This document shows positions 50,105-57,992 of a stretch of 64,000 bases of DNA, in pieces. The notes beneath the pieces were generated by a model that worked only from the letters and a program-made list of their open reading frames with translations, searched no databases and had not been told where the DNA came from. Within the stretch, counting starts at the first letter, position 1. Every line of letters starts with the position of its first letter. The position numbers were made by a program, and so were the translations under genes. The DNA is from Chryseobacterium sp. BLS98. GTDB taxonomy: Bacteria; Bacteroidota; Bacteroidia; Flavobacteriales; Weeksellaceae. Location: the NCBI RefSeq assembly GCF_001045445.1, contig NZ_LFNF01000004.1, forward strand, positions 186,001-250,000, in the 5' to 3' direction.

Positions 50105-52897
50105 TTAGTTTTCTAGTTTTTCCTTGATGTATTTTGCAGTATGGGACTTTTTATCCTTGGCAAGGTCTTCCGGAGTTCCGGCAAAAACAACTTCACCGCC
50201 GTATTTTCCAGCTTCAGGGCCGATGTCGATGATATAATCTGCACATTTGATGATATCTGGCTGATGCTCAATAACAATCACAGAATGACCAAGGTCGATT
50301 AATGCCTGGAGGGACTTCAGTAATTTCTGAATGTCATGGAAATGAAGTCCTGTAGAAGGTTCATCGAAGATAAACAAGGTTTTGTCTGTGGTTACTCCTT
50401 TAACAAGGAATGAAGCCAGCTTTACACGCTGTGCTTCACCGCCGGAAAGGGTAGAAGAGCTCTGCCCAAGCTGCAGATAACCTAATCCGACTTCCTGGAG
50501 AGGTTTCAGTTTGGTAACGATTTTTTCTTCGTTATTGTCTTTAAAAAATTCCAAAGCTTCGTCCACCGTCATATGAAGAATATCGGAAATGCTTTTTTCA
50601 TCAAATTTCACTTCCAGGATCTCGTTTTTGAAACGGGTTCCTTTACATACCTCGCATTCAAGTTCAATATCCGCCATGAACTGCATGGATACGTTGATCA
50701 CACCTTCTCCTTTACACTCATCACATCTTCCGCCGTCTACGTTGAAAGAGAAATGCTTAGGCTTGTAACCCATCATTTTTGAAACTTTCTGTTTGGCGAA
50801 AAGATCCCTGATATCGTCATAGGCTTTCAGATAGGTAACAGGATTGGAACGGGAGGATTTTCCAATCGGATTCTGGTCGATCAACTCGATGTTTTTGATC
50901 AGCTTCTTAGGAAATTCTACAGAGTCATAATCTCCTTTTTTGCCACCCATTCCAAGCTGGATCTGGATGTCATTGGTTAAAATTTCCTTCATCAGCGTAG
51001 ATTTTCCGCTTCCGGAAACCCCTGAGATCACCGTAAGGCTTTCAAGAGGGACATCTACGTCTATATTCTTTAAATTATTTTGTCTTGCTCCTTTGATGTG
51101 GATCCATTCCTTAGCTTTTCTGCGCTTTTTAGGAACTTCAATTTCCATTCTTCCGGTTAAATATTTTGAAGTAAGGGTATCTGCATTTTTAAGATCATTA
51201 TAATCTCCGGCGAATACAAGATCGCCTCCAAGATAACCTGCTTCCGGGCCAATATCGATGATGTAATCTGCAGCTTTCATAACATCTTCATCATGTTCTA
51301 CCACAATTACGGTATTTCCCAGGTCACGGAGATTCTTTAAAACTCCGATCAGATTTTCCGTATCTCTTGAATGCAGTCCGATAGAAGGTTCATCCAGAAT
51401 ATAGATCGATCCTACAAGGGAACTTCCCAGGCTGGTGGCAAGGTTAATCCTTTGACTTTCACCACCGGAAAGGGTATTGGAGGTTCTGTTTAAAGTTAAA
51501 TAACCTAAACCTACTTTTAATAAAAATTCAATACGGGTTTTGATCTCGTACAATAATCTTTTGGCAACATCCTGATCGTGTTCGGAAAGTTTCAGCCCAT
51601 CTATTAAAGGATACAGCTCATCCAGCGGAAGCTCAATCATGGACTGGATATTGTGTCCGTCTACTTTTACCCAGCTGGTTTCTTCACGGAGTCTCAAACC
51701 TTCACAGGTAGGGCACAGTGTTTTTCCCCTGTATCTGGACAGCATAACGCGGTATTGGATCTTATACAGGTTTTCTTCAAGCATTTTGAAGAAATTATTA
51801 ATCGAAGGGAAGCTGCTTTTTCCGTCTCCTTTCCACAAGAAGCTTTTCTGTTCCTTAGTCAGCTGGTGATAAGGCTTGTGGATTGGAAAATCACCGGCTT
51901 TTTTGATGAATGCTTTTTTCCACTCGCTCATACTTTCTCCTCTCCAGGCGACTACCGCATCCTCATAAACAGATAAAGTTTTATTCGGAACTACAAGGTC
52001 CTCATCTATTCCGATTACTTTTCCGTATCCTTCACAGGCGGGACATGCTCCGTATGGATTGTTAAAGCTGAAAAAATGAACATTCGGTTCCAGGAACTCC
52101 ATGCCGTCAAGCTCAAATTTATTGGAAAATTCTTTTACTTTTCCGGAATCGGGATTCTTCAGGGCACAATAGCCATGTCCTTCGTAAAATGCCATCTGGA
52201 TAGAATCTGCCAGCCTCTGAAGGAAACTCTCATCTTCTTCATAAGAAAAACGGTCGATCACGAGATTGATTACCATTCCTTTTTCCGGTGTAAATCCAAA
52301 ACTTTCCAGGTCTTCGATACCGGCTACATTACCATTGATCTCAAGCCTTGTGAAACCGGCTAATTTTAAAACATTCAACGTTTCTTTAAAATTGGTGGCA
52401 TCATATTCCAAAGGAGCCGTCAGTAAAAATGAGGTCTCTTTTTTGGAAGCTTTGATAAAATCTATCACATCCGAAACAGAATCTTTCTTTACTTCCTCAC
52501 CTGAAACCGGCGAAAATGTTTTCCCGATTCTGGCGAAAAGAAGCTTCATATAATCATAGATTTCCGTAGAAGTCCCTACCGTAGAGCGGGGGTTGGAAGA
52601 AATCACTTTCTGCTGTATGGCAATAGAAGGGGCAAGTCCTTTAATATCGTCCACTTTTGGTTTTTCCAGCTTACCTAAAAACTGGCGGGCATATGAACTT
52701 AAGCTTTCCACATATCTTCTCTGTCCTTCAGCATAAATGGTATCGAATGCCAGGGAAGATTTTCCGCTTCCGGAAACACCTGTAATCACGATCAGTTTAT
52801 TTTTCGGAATGAGAACGTCTATATGCTTCAGATTGTTAAGATGTGCGTTCTTAACGAAGATCTGCTTTTTTATATCTATTTCTATTGTTTTAGTCAT
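50105..52897 (-). CDS. uvrA: excinuclease ABC subunit A
   Basis: DNA damage-recognition ATPase of nucleotide excision repair. The 930-residue protein has two ABC units: the first Walker A is GVSGSGKSS (40-48) and the second is GVSGSGKST in the C-terminal half, with signatures LSGGESQRINLA and [12 protein letters not shown]. Zinc-binding cysteine pairs are CPACEGYG and CPTCEG in the first half and CDECKGEG ... CEVCKGTRF in the second. Length is normal for UvrA. Two minus-strand -7 elements lie upstream at 53032-53054. Confidence 0.96.
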   Translation of the reverse strand: MTKTIEIDIKKQIFVKNAHLNNLKHIDVLIPKNKLIVITGVSGSGKSSLAFDTIYAEGQRRYVESLSSYARQFLGKLEKPKVDDIKGLAPSIAIQQKVISSNPRSTVGTSTEIYDYMKLLFARIGKTFSPVSGEEVKKDSVSDVIDFIKASKKETSFLLTAPLEYDATNFKETLNVLKLAGFTRLEINGNVAGIEDLESFGFTPEKGMVINLVIDRFSYEEDESFLQRLADSIQMAFYEGHGYCALKNPDSGKVKEFSNKFELDGMEFLEPNVHFFSFNNPYGACPACEGYGKVIGIDEDLVVPNKTLSVYEDAVVAWRGESMSEWKKAFIKKAGDFPIHKPYHQLTKEQKSFLWKGDGKSSFPSINNFFKMLEENLYKIQYRVMLSRYRGKTLCPTCEGLRLREETSWVKVDGHNIQSMIELPLDELYPLIDGLKLSEHDQDVAKRLLYEIKTRIEFLLKVGLGYLTLNRTSNTLSGGESQRINLATSLGSSLVGSIYILDEPSIGLHSRDTENLIGVLKNLRDLGNTVIVVEHDEDVMKAADYIIDIGPEAGYLGGDLVFAGDYNDLKNADTLTSKYLTGRMEIEVPKKRRKAKEWIHIKGARQNNLKNIDVDVPLESLTVISGVSGSGKSTLMKEILTNDIQIQLGMGGKKGDYDSVEFPKKLIKNIELIDQNPIGKSSRSNPVTYLKAYDDIRDLFAKQKVSKMMGYKPKHFSFNVDGGRCDECKGEGVINVSMQFMADIELECEVCKGTRFKNEILEVKFDEKSISDILHMTVDEALEFFKDNNEEKIVTKLKPLQEVGLGYLQLGQSSSTLSGGEAQRVKLASFLVKGVTTDKTLFIFDEPSTGLHFHDIQKLLKSLQALIDLGHSVIVIEHQPDIIKCADYIIDIGPEAGKYGGEVVFAGTPEDLAKDKKSHTAKYIKEKLEN

Positions 52898-53372
52898 GCT
52901 TTTTATTGAAATTATACTGACTGAGACTTATTCTTAGATGATGGTGTATTTCTTTGTATTCCGGTCCTGCAATACCTCTTTACTTCCATGTAAGTGAGGC
53001 CAAAAAGATGTAAAAAGAAGATTGATCATCACAAAATTAAGACCCACAAAATTACGAATTTTTAGCGGAAAAAGTGTGCTTAAATTTATCCAATACAAAT
53101 ATATAATCCGAGATTACAGAGAAGGGAATATTTGCTTTATGAATTAAAGCATAGCCTGGAATAAAAAAATTCTCCTACAGGTTATTCAAATGGTATATTC
53201 TTATTGTATTTTAAAACTATTGATAAATTTCATTATGTTTTTGCATTTTACTATTGCTTTGTATTTTAAAATTAGTTAAAATTGTATTCATAAATATGTA
53301 ATATAGAAATGAGAAAGTTATTCAGAGATCTTGTTACACATTTAATGAGAAAAAGATAAAATTATTCCCATC
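52898..53372. other. AT-rich gap upstream of uvrA and the TonB receptor gene
   Basis: About 475 bp without a supported coding frame. On the minus strand it holds two exact uvrA -7 elements (53032-53054). On the plus strand it leads into a strong terminator at 53373 with no recognisable gene before it, so a short untranslated RNA or an unrecognised small gene could lie here. I found no cobalamin or other known riboswitch pattern. Confidence 0.5.
53032..53054 (-). promoter_or_regulatory. tandem -7 promoter elements for uvrA
   Basis: On the minus strand TAATTTTG occurs twice, at 53054-53047 and 53039-53032, both exact matches to TAnnTTTG, within a short direct repeat (CACAAAATTA). They lie 135-150 bp before the uvrA ATG. 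Confidence 0.45.
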
Positions 53373-53407
53373 AAAAGATGCAGTATATCCGTACTGCATC
53401 TTTTTTT
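53373..53407 (+). terminator. orphan Rho-independent terminator
   Basis: AAAAGATGCAGTA (53373-53385) / TACTGCATCTTTT (53392-53404) forms a perfect 13-bp stem with a 6-base loop and a T tail. No plus-strand gene precedes it for about 3.3 kb. It sits just before the promoter of the TonB receptor gene. Confidence 0.8.
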
Positions 53408-53420
53408 ATGACAAGTATCA

Positions 53421-53452
53421 TTTGCCTGTCTTCAGGAACTCCCTTACTTTTG
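53421..53452 (+). promoter_or_regulatory. Bacteroidetes-type promoter for the TonB receptor gene
   Basis: TTTG (53421-53424), 20 bp, then exact -7 element TACTTTTG (53445-53452), 45 bp before the chosen ATG at 53498. Both elements fit the consensus and spacing. Confidence 0.65.
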
Positions 53453-53497
53453 AGCCCATTATTAAAGAAACTGATTAAGAACAAAACGGGAACCATT

Positions 53498-55309
53498 ATG
53501 ATCAAGAAGATTGGAAGTATTTTTTTATTGGGATTAATACTTTACGTGCATGCGCAGGAAAAAACAACGGATATTGAAATTATTGAATTTCAGGGAAAGT
53601 TTATTTCTACACCTTATAAAAGCGCCAATCAGAATATTACCGTTATTAGAAAGGAAGATATTGCAAATTCTCCTGCAAAAAGTATTGATGAAGTTCTTCA
53701 GCAGGTTCCGGGAATGGATATCAGAAGGAGAGGGGCCAATGGTGTGCAGAGCGATATAGGATTCAGGGGAAGTTCTTTTGAGCAGGTTCTGCTGTTGCTG
53801 AATGGCATCAGGATGAATGATTCCCAGACCGGCCACAATTCCATGAACGTTCCTGTAGATATGGATGATGTGGAAAGAATTGAGATCATCAAAGGGCCGG
53901 CAGCCAGAAGGTTCGGTCAGAATGCTTATGCCGGTGTTATTAATATTATTACAAAAACGAACCCTGGAAAACGGGTGAAAATAAGTGCTGAAGGCGGAGA
54001 CTATGAAACGTACGGATTCGGTTTCAATGCTCAACTTGGAAACGAGAAGTTTTCTAATTCCCTTCAGGTTAATTCTGCCACATCACAGGGATATATGTAC
54101 AATACGGATTACGAAATCCGTAATGTTTTCTACCAAAGCAAATTGAATATTAAAAACGGAGATCTTAAGCTGCAGGCCGGTTTTTCTGAAAAGAAATTCG
54201 GGGCCAATGGTTTTTATGCTTCAAAAGACGCTACGGAGCAGTATGAGGAAACACAGGCCTCTATTGTGAGCCTGGCACATCAGCAGACTTTTGGCAATTT
54301 GAAACTAAACTCAAATGTTTACTGGAGAAGAGGGCAGGATATGTATCTGTATGACCGAAGTAAACCGAATGGTTACAGAAATATGCATATTGGAAATAAT
54401 GTTGGAGGAGAAGTAAATTCCAGTTATCAGTGGGGATTGGGAACGACCGGTGTGGGTGTAGAACTGAGAAAGGAGTTCCTGGCCAGTAATAATTTAGGAG
54501 AGCGAAACCGTTTTGTTTCGCAGGTTTTCTTTGAACATCATTTTTCTTTACTGGATAAAAAACTGAACATCAGTCCCGGAATTTCGTGGGCGAATTACTC
54601 CAAAGAGGGAAATTTCTTCTATCCCGGTTTGGATGTGGGATATAACTTCAATCAGAATAATAAAATCTATGGAAATATTGCCAAAGTCCACAGAGTCCCA
54701 ACGTTTACAGACCTTTATTATGTAAGTAAAACTGAACAGGGAAATCCTGATCTTCTTCCTGAAAATGCCCTTTCATCTGAGATTGGATATCAATATCAGA
54801 GCAGCAGAATTTTAGCAAAGGTGAGCGGATTTATGAGGAATTCCAATAATTCTATCGACTGGGTAAAAACAGATATTGCCGATAAGGTTTGGTATGCCCG
54901 GAATGTCGGAAAGATTGATACCAAAGGGGTTGAAGTAGAATTGAGCCACAGGGTTTTTGACTGGCTGAAATATACAGTAGGATACACCTACCTGGATAGC
55001 AAAGTCAAGGAGTCCAATGGATTGGTTTCCAGATATATTGTGGATAACCTGAAACATCAGGTTGTGGCCAAACTTGAAACCAGATTCCTGAAATACTTCA
55101 CCAATGAACTGGTCTATCGTTACAATGAAAGGCTGAATCTGGGAACTTATAATCTCCTTGATGAAAAGCTGAGCTTCTCCAGGAAAGACTTTTCGGTTTA
55201 TGTACTGATTAATAATTTAACGAATACCAAATACACGGAAGCATTCGGAGTTGAAATGCCTCAGAGGTGGTTTCATTTGGGCTTCTCATATACGATCAAT
55301 ATTAAATAA
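53498..55309 (+). CDS. TonB-dependent outer-membrane receptor
   Basis: A 603-residue outer-membrane transporter driven by TonB. A signal peptide (KKIGSIFLLGLILYVHAQ, to about 20) precedes the plug domain (about 35-150; ITVIRKEDIANSPAKSIDEV, LQQVPGMDIRRRG, VERIEIIKGPA and GVINIITKT), followed by a 22-strand-type beta-barrel ending in aromatic residues. Size and plug resemble BtuB-like receptors for vitamin B12 or similar ligands, but no cobalamin riboswitch was seen upstream. No CarboxypepD domain and no SusD partner, so it is not a SusCD pair. The ATG at 53498 is chosen because upstream starts fall within a terminator and promoter. The DUF2490 gene follows. Confidence 0.87.
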   Translation: MIKKIGSIFLLGLILYVHAQEKTTDIEIIEFQGKFISTPYKSANQNITVIRKEDIANSPAKSIDEVLQQVPGMDIRRRGANGVQSDIGFRGSSFEQVLLLLNGIRMNDSQTGHNSMNVPVDMDDVERIEIIKGPAARRFGQNAYAGVINIITKTNPGKRVKISAEGGDYETYGFGFNAQLGNEKFSNSLQVNSATSQGYMYNTDYEIRNVFYQSKLNIKNGDLKLQAGFSEKKFGANGFYASKDATEQYEETQASIVSLAHQQTFGNLKLNSNVYWRRGQDMYLYDRSKPNGYRNMHIGNNVGGEVNSSYQWGLGTTGVGVELRKEFLASNNLGERNRFVSQVFFEHHFSLLDKKLNISPGISWANYSKEGNFFYPGLDVGYNFNQNNKIYGNIAKVHRVPTFTDLYYVSKTEQGNPDLLPENALSSEIGYQYQSSRILAKVSGFMRNSNNSIDWVKTDIADKVWYARNVGKIDTKGVEVELSHRVFDWLKYTVGYTYLDSKVKESNGLVSRYIVDNLKHQVVAKLETRFLKYFTNELVYRYNERLNLGTYNLLDEKLSFSRKDFSVYVLINNLTNTKYTEAFGVEMPQRWFHLGFSYTINIK

Positions 55310-55360
55310 ATGTTAATTCGTGATTAATAAAAATTAACATTAACAAATTGTTAAATCGAT

Positions 55361-55368
55361 TATTTTTG
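55361..55368 (+). promoter_or_regulatory. -7 promoter element for the DUF2490 gene
   Basis: TATTTTTG matches TAnnTTTG exactly, 12 bp before the chosen ATG at 55381. Because it lies after an alternative upstream start (55348), it supports the later start. Confidence 0.5.
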
Positions 55369-55380
55369 CAAAAATTTTTT

Positions 55381-56097
55381 ATGAAACTTTTTTTCAGTTT
55401 GAGTATACTTTTAAGTATGACCTTTTTAAAAGCCCAGGAACACATTTCCAGCTTCAATGCAGTGACTCTGACCTACAAGTTTCATCCCAAATTTTTCCTC
55501 TATGCAGAAGGTCAGCTCCGAGGAAACGAAGATTATACTTATCCGGATTATTACGAGATCAAAGGGGGAGTAGGCTATAATCTTACCAAAAACCACAAAC
55601 CATTTATAGGTCTTGGAAGATATGTGAATTATAAAGATCACAGTCTGAGCAGAGAGGAATTCAGAGTCTGGCTGCAGGACGTGATCGATCTTAAGAAAGG
55701 AATCGTCAAGTTTGAAAACCGTTTTCGTGCAGAAAAGAGCTGGTTTTATGAACCTGCGACGGACAAAGCTTCCCAAAGAATGCGTTACAGATACCGTCTG
55801 AACGTAAGTGTTCCCCTTAATGCAAAAACGATAAAAAAAGGAACTGTTTTCGCCAATGCCTATGACGAAATTTTCCTGGTAAGCCCGATGAAACCTACTT
55901 TTGCAAGAAACAGGGTATATGGAGGGTTTGGCTATCAGATAGATGATGTTTTCGGGATCCTGACAGGTTATTTATGGCAGCGTGAATTTGAAGCAAAGGG
56001 TAATAAAAACCTTCACTTTATCTACCTGGCCCTGAACATCAATATCGACGGTACGAACCATCCTACAAAAACGTATGATTTCCCCGGAGCGGATTAA
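55381..56097 (+). CDS. DUF2490 family outer-membrane beta-barrel-like protein
   Basis: A 238-residue exported protein. The signal peptide (MKLFFSLSILLSMTFLKAQ) is followed by alternating hydrophobic/polar strands such as FFLYAEGQLRGNEDYTYPDY, FKPFIGLGRY-type segments and GIVKFENRFRAEKSWFYE, as in DUF2490 proteins, a family of predicted small beta-barrels of unknown role. The start at 55381 gives a clean signal peptide and leaves a -7 element outside. The last four bases overlap the end of the convergent HD gene. Confidence 0.75.
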   Translation: MKLFFSLSILLSMTFLKAQEHISSFNAVTLTYKFHPKFFLYAEGQLRGNEDYTYPDYYEIKGGVGYNLTKNHKPFIGLGRYVNYKDHSLSREEFRVWLQDVIDLKKGIVKFENRFRAEKSWFYEPATDKASQRMRYRYRLNVSVPLNAKTIKKGTVFANAYDEIFLVSPMKPTFARNRVYGGFGYQIDDVFGILTGYLWQREFEAKGNKNLHFIYLALNINIDGTNHPTKTYDFPGAD

Positions 56098-56540
56098 TAT
56101 TTTTCTATCAGATAACGGTAGGCTTTCAGGTATTTGTTAAACCTTTTAATATCTTTAGGAGTCAGTTCTCTGTTTACTCTTCTGAGATCCATATTGTCAC
56201 GAAGGTCATTAAGCTTTACTGCAACAGCTAGAGGAGATCTTTCTGTTCTTTTAACGAATTCATCATAATCTTCTTCGGGATCAAATTTGGTCAGACAGCT
56301 GATGGCAAAAATAATGTATTCGGGAAAGCCTTCAGTTCTTAAATAATCCAGGCTGAACTCTTCCGGGTTGTCTTCCACCACATCATGCAGGACACCTACG
56401 ATTTTTTCGTCTATTGTTTTGCCGTATTCCATCACGCGCATCACATGGGCAATGTAGGGAGCATGGTATTTGTCGGTTTGTCCTTTGTGTGCTTTATCAG
56501 CTATTTTTATGGCTCGGTTGAGCATTTCTTCTTTTGTCAT
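56094..56540 (-). CDS. HD-domain hydrolase, small RelA/SpoT-like type
   Basis: A 148-residue metal-dependent phosphohydrolase. The HD residues are H32 (YIAHVMRV), H52-D53 (GVLHDVVED) and D112 (KLNDLRDNM), with the order and VVED motif of (p)ppGpp hydrolase domains such as SpoT and small SpoT/MESH1-like enzymes. No synthetase domain is present. Hydrolysis of (p)ppGpp or a related nucleotide is an inference. It ends convergently with the DUF2490 gene, overlapping by four bases. Confidence 0.8.
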   Translation of the reverse strand: MTKEEMLNRAIKIADKAHKGQTDKYHAPYIAHVMRVMEYGKTIDEKIVGVLHDVVEDNPEEFSLDYLRTEGFPEYIIFAISCLTKFDPEEDYDEFVKRTERSPLAVAVKLNDLRDNMDLRRVNRELTPKDIKRFNKYLKAYRYLIEKY

Positions 56541-56565
56541 TTCAAATTGAAAATAGAATACAAAA

Positions 56566-56597
56566 ATAAAAAATGCCTTAAAAAATAAGACATTTTT
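56566..56597 (-). terminator. Rho-independent terminator of the YegP-like gene
   Basis: On the minus strand AAAAATGTCTTA (from 56597) pairs with TAAGGCATTTTT (to about 56568) with one G-U pair and a T tail, 25 bp beyond the YegP-like gene stop. Confidence 0.65.
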
Positions 56598-56619
56598 ATT
56601 AAGATTATTTTACGTATTG

Positions 56620-56955
56620 TTAAATAACGGTTTCATCCTCCACAGAGGCGCCCGGGGCATTGGTTTTTACAGATTCTATTCCATTTTCCATTCCATTTTC
56701 AGACTCGTACATCTGGCTGGTGCCTATGATCTGCCCGTTTCCTGCTTTTAAATTGAAATAGCAACGGTCGTCCTTTGCCGTATTTCTTTCAAATTTAGAA
56801 TCATCCTGAGAATTGGTGCGTACCGATTCTATACCGTTTTCACAGGACGATTTGGAGCCATATCCCTGGCTGGTTAAGATCACCTGTCCGTTTCCGGCTT
56901 TAAGATTGAATTTAAAGTCATTGTCTGTCCTTTTCGAGATAACAAATTTTCCCAT
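56620..56955 (-). CDS. DUF1508 (YegP) tandem-repeat protein
   Basis: A 111-residue cytoplasmic protein made of two DUF1508 units (about 1-50 and 60-100). Each contains F(N/K)LKAGNGQ(V/I)I.TSQ.Y (for example FKFNLKAGNGQVILTSQGY and YFNLKAGNGQIIGTSQMY) and ENGIESV(R/K)TN. YegP-type proteins are small, widespread and functionally unknown. The gene follows a small exported protein gene by 24 bp on the same strand, so the two probably form an operon ending at 56566. Confidence 0.85.
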   Translation of the reverse strand: MGKFVISKRTDNDFKFNLKAGNGQVILTSQGYGSKSSCENGIESVRTNSQDDSKFERNTAKDDRCYFNLKAGNGQIIGTSQMYESENGMENGIESVKTNAPGASVEDETVI

Positions 56956-56979
56956 AGTAATAAATTTTTTTGTTTTTAA

Positions 56980-57294
56980 TTATTTAGAAGGCTGAGCCTT
57001 TTTTGTGTCTTCCTGTGTTTTTTCAGGCATGCCGGGATTCAGGATCTTGTATTTTGAATAATCCTTTTTTTCAGATTGCTTTAAAGCTATATATGCTGCT
57101 GTATCTTTAGGCTTTACCGTAAGTATTTTATAGAGTTCTTTTTTATCTGTATCGGTTTTTGCCTTTGTATCTCCTATACGCTTGAAATTGAAAATCTTTG
57201 CAGTATCTTTTTTCAGCATTGGTTGTTTTTGATCTTCTTTCTGGGCAGATAAAGCAACAGGAATCAGGAATAAAGGAAATAATAAGATTTTCAT
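56980..57294 (-). CDS. small exported hypothetical protein
   Basis: A 104-residue protein with a signal peptide (MKILLFPLFLIPVALSAQ) followed by a very charged, Lys/Asp/Thr-rich mature region without cysteines or a membrane span (KKDTAKIFNFKRIGDTKAKT, KEKK-type runs). No family recognised. It is 24 bp upstream of the YegP-like gene on the same strand. Confidence 0.65.
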   Translation of the reverse strand: MKILLFPLFLIPVALSAQKEDQKQPMLKKDTAKIFNFKRIGDTKAKTDTDKKELYKILTVKPKDTAAYIALKQSEKKDYSKYKILNPGMPEKTQEDTKKAQPSK

Positions 57295-57453
57295 AAGGTT
57301 GTTGAATTTTAAATAAAATTATAAAAAAATATGGAAATAAAAAATATTTAAAAACAATGAAGATGGATCTACGCCAGAATTTAAATTTATCGGGATTCTA
57401 ATGCTCGTATAATGATTTAAAGGATCAATAACAGAGAAATAAAATGAAAAGCA

Positions 57454-57484
57454 TTTGGGTATCTAAAAAAAATCTTTATTTTTG
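57454..57484 (+). promoter_or_regulatory. Bacteroidetes-type promoter for the DUF805 gene
   Basis: TTTG (57454-57457), 19 bp, then exact -7 element TATTTTTG (57477-57484), 25 bp before the ATG at 57510. Confidence 0.65.
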
Positions 57485-57509
57485 GACCTAACAAAAAAAC
57501 GAATAAACT

Positions 57510-57914
57510 ATGAAATGGTATTTAAAAGTACTAAAACAGTACGCTGATTTTACAGGGAGAGCCAGAAGAACAGAATATTGGATGTTCGTATTATTTAATA
57601 TGATTTTTGCTATTGCCGCAGCAGTATTAGATAATCTTTTAGGACTGAAATTTACTCCGGAAATTCCTTACGGATTTATTTATTTAATTTACGGATTGGC
57701 TACTTTCATTCCTGGATTAGCAGTAATGGTAAGAAGACTGCATGACGTTGATAAAAGCGGGTGGTGGTTTTTAATATCTTTGATCCCAATTGTTGGAACT
57801 ATCTGGTTACTTGTACTCCTGGCAACAGATGGAACTCCGGGAACTAACCAATATGGTGTAAATCCTAAAGAGAATTTCAACGAGATCAATGAAATCGGAC
57901 AAAAGCAGATGTAG
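57510..57914 (+). CDS. DUF805 family membrane protein
   Basis: A 134-residue inner-membrane protein with three to four hydrophobic segments. The DUF805 hallmarks are YADFTGRARRTEYWMFVLFN near residues 11-30, LAVMVRRLHDVDKSGWWFLI in the middle and GTNQYGVNP near the end. Function unknown. It has a well-formed promoter and is followed by a strong inverted repeat. Confidence 0.87.
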   Translation: MKWYLKVLKQYADFTGRARRTEYWMFVLFNMIFAIAAAVLDNLLGLKFTPEIPYGFIYLIYGLATFIPGLAVMVRRLHDVDKSGWWFLISLIPIVGTIWLLVLLATDGTPGTNQYGVNPKENFNEINEIGQKQM

Positions 57915-57942
57915 TTTCAAAACAATTACAGCACATTAATAA

Positions 57943-57970
57943 ACAAACGCTCCATATTTGGAGCGTTTGT
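57943..57970. terminator. strong hairpin between DUF805 and fadE, likely bidirectional terminator
   Basis: Perfect 11-bp stem ACAAACGCTCC (57943-57953) / GGAGCGTTTGT (57960-57970), 28 bp after the DUF805 stop and 22 bp after the fadE stop on the other strand. The T runs are weak. Confidence 0.7.
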
Positions 57971-57992
57971 CATTATATTTAAAAAAATAATA

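Noticed and set aside
53378..53497. Longer N-terminus for the TonB receptor (40 extra residues)
   Set aside because: The upstream start lies within a strong terminator hairpin and the extension spans a consensus promoter; the internal ATG at 53498 gives a clean signal peptide.
52898..53497. Cobalamin riboswitch upstream of the BtuB-like receptor
   Set aside because: I looked for the conserved B12-box pattern (GCCACTG and neighbours) and did not see it in the 600-bp gap.
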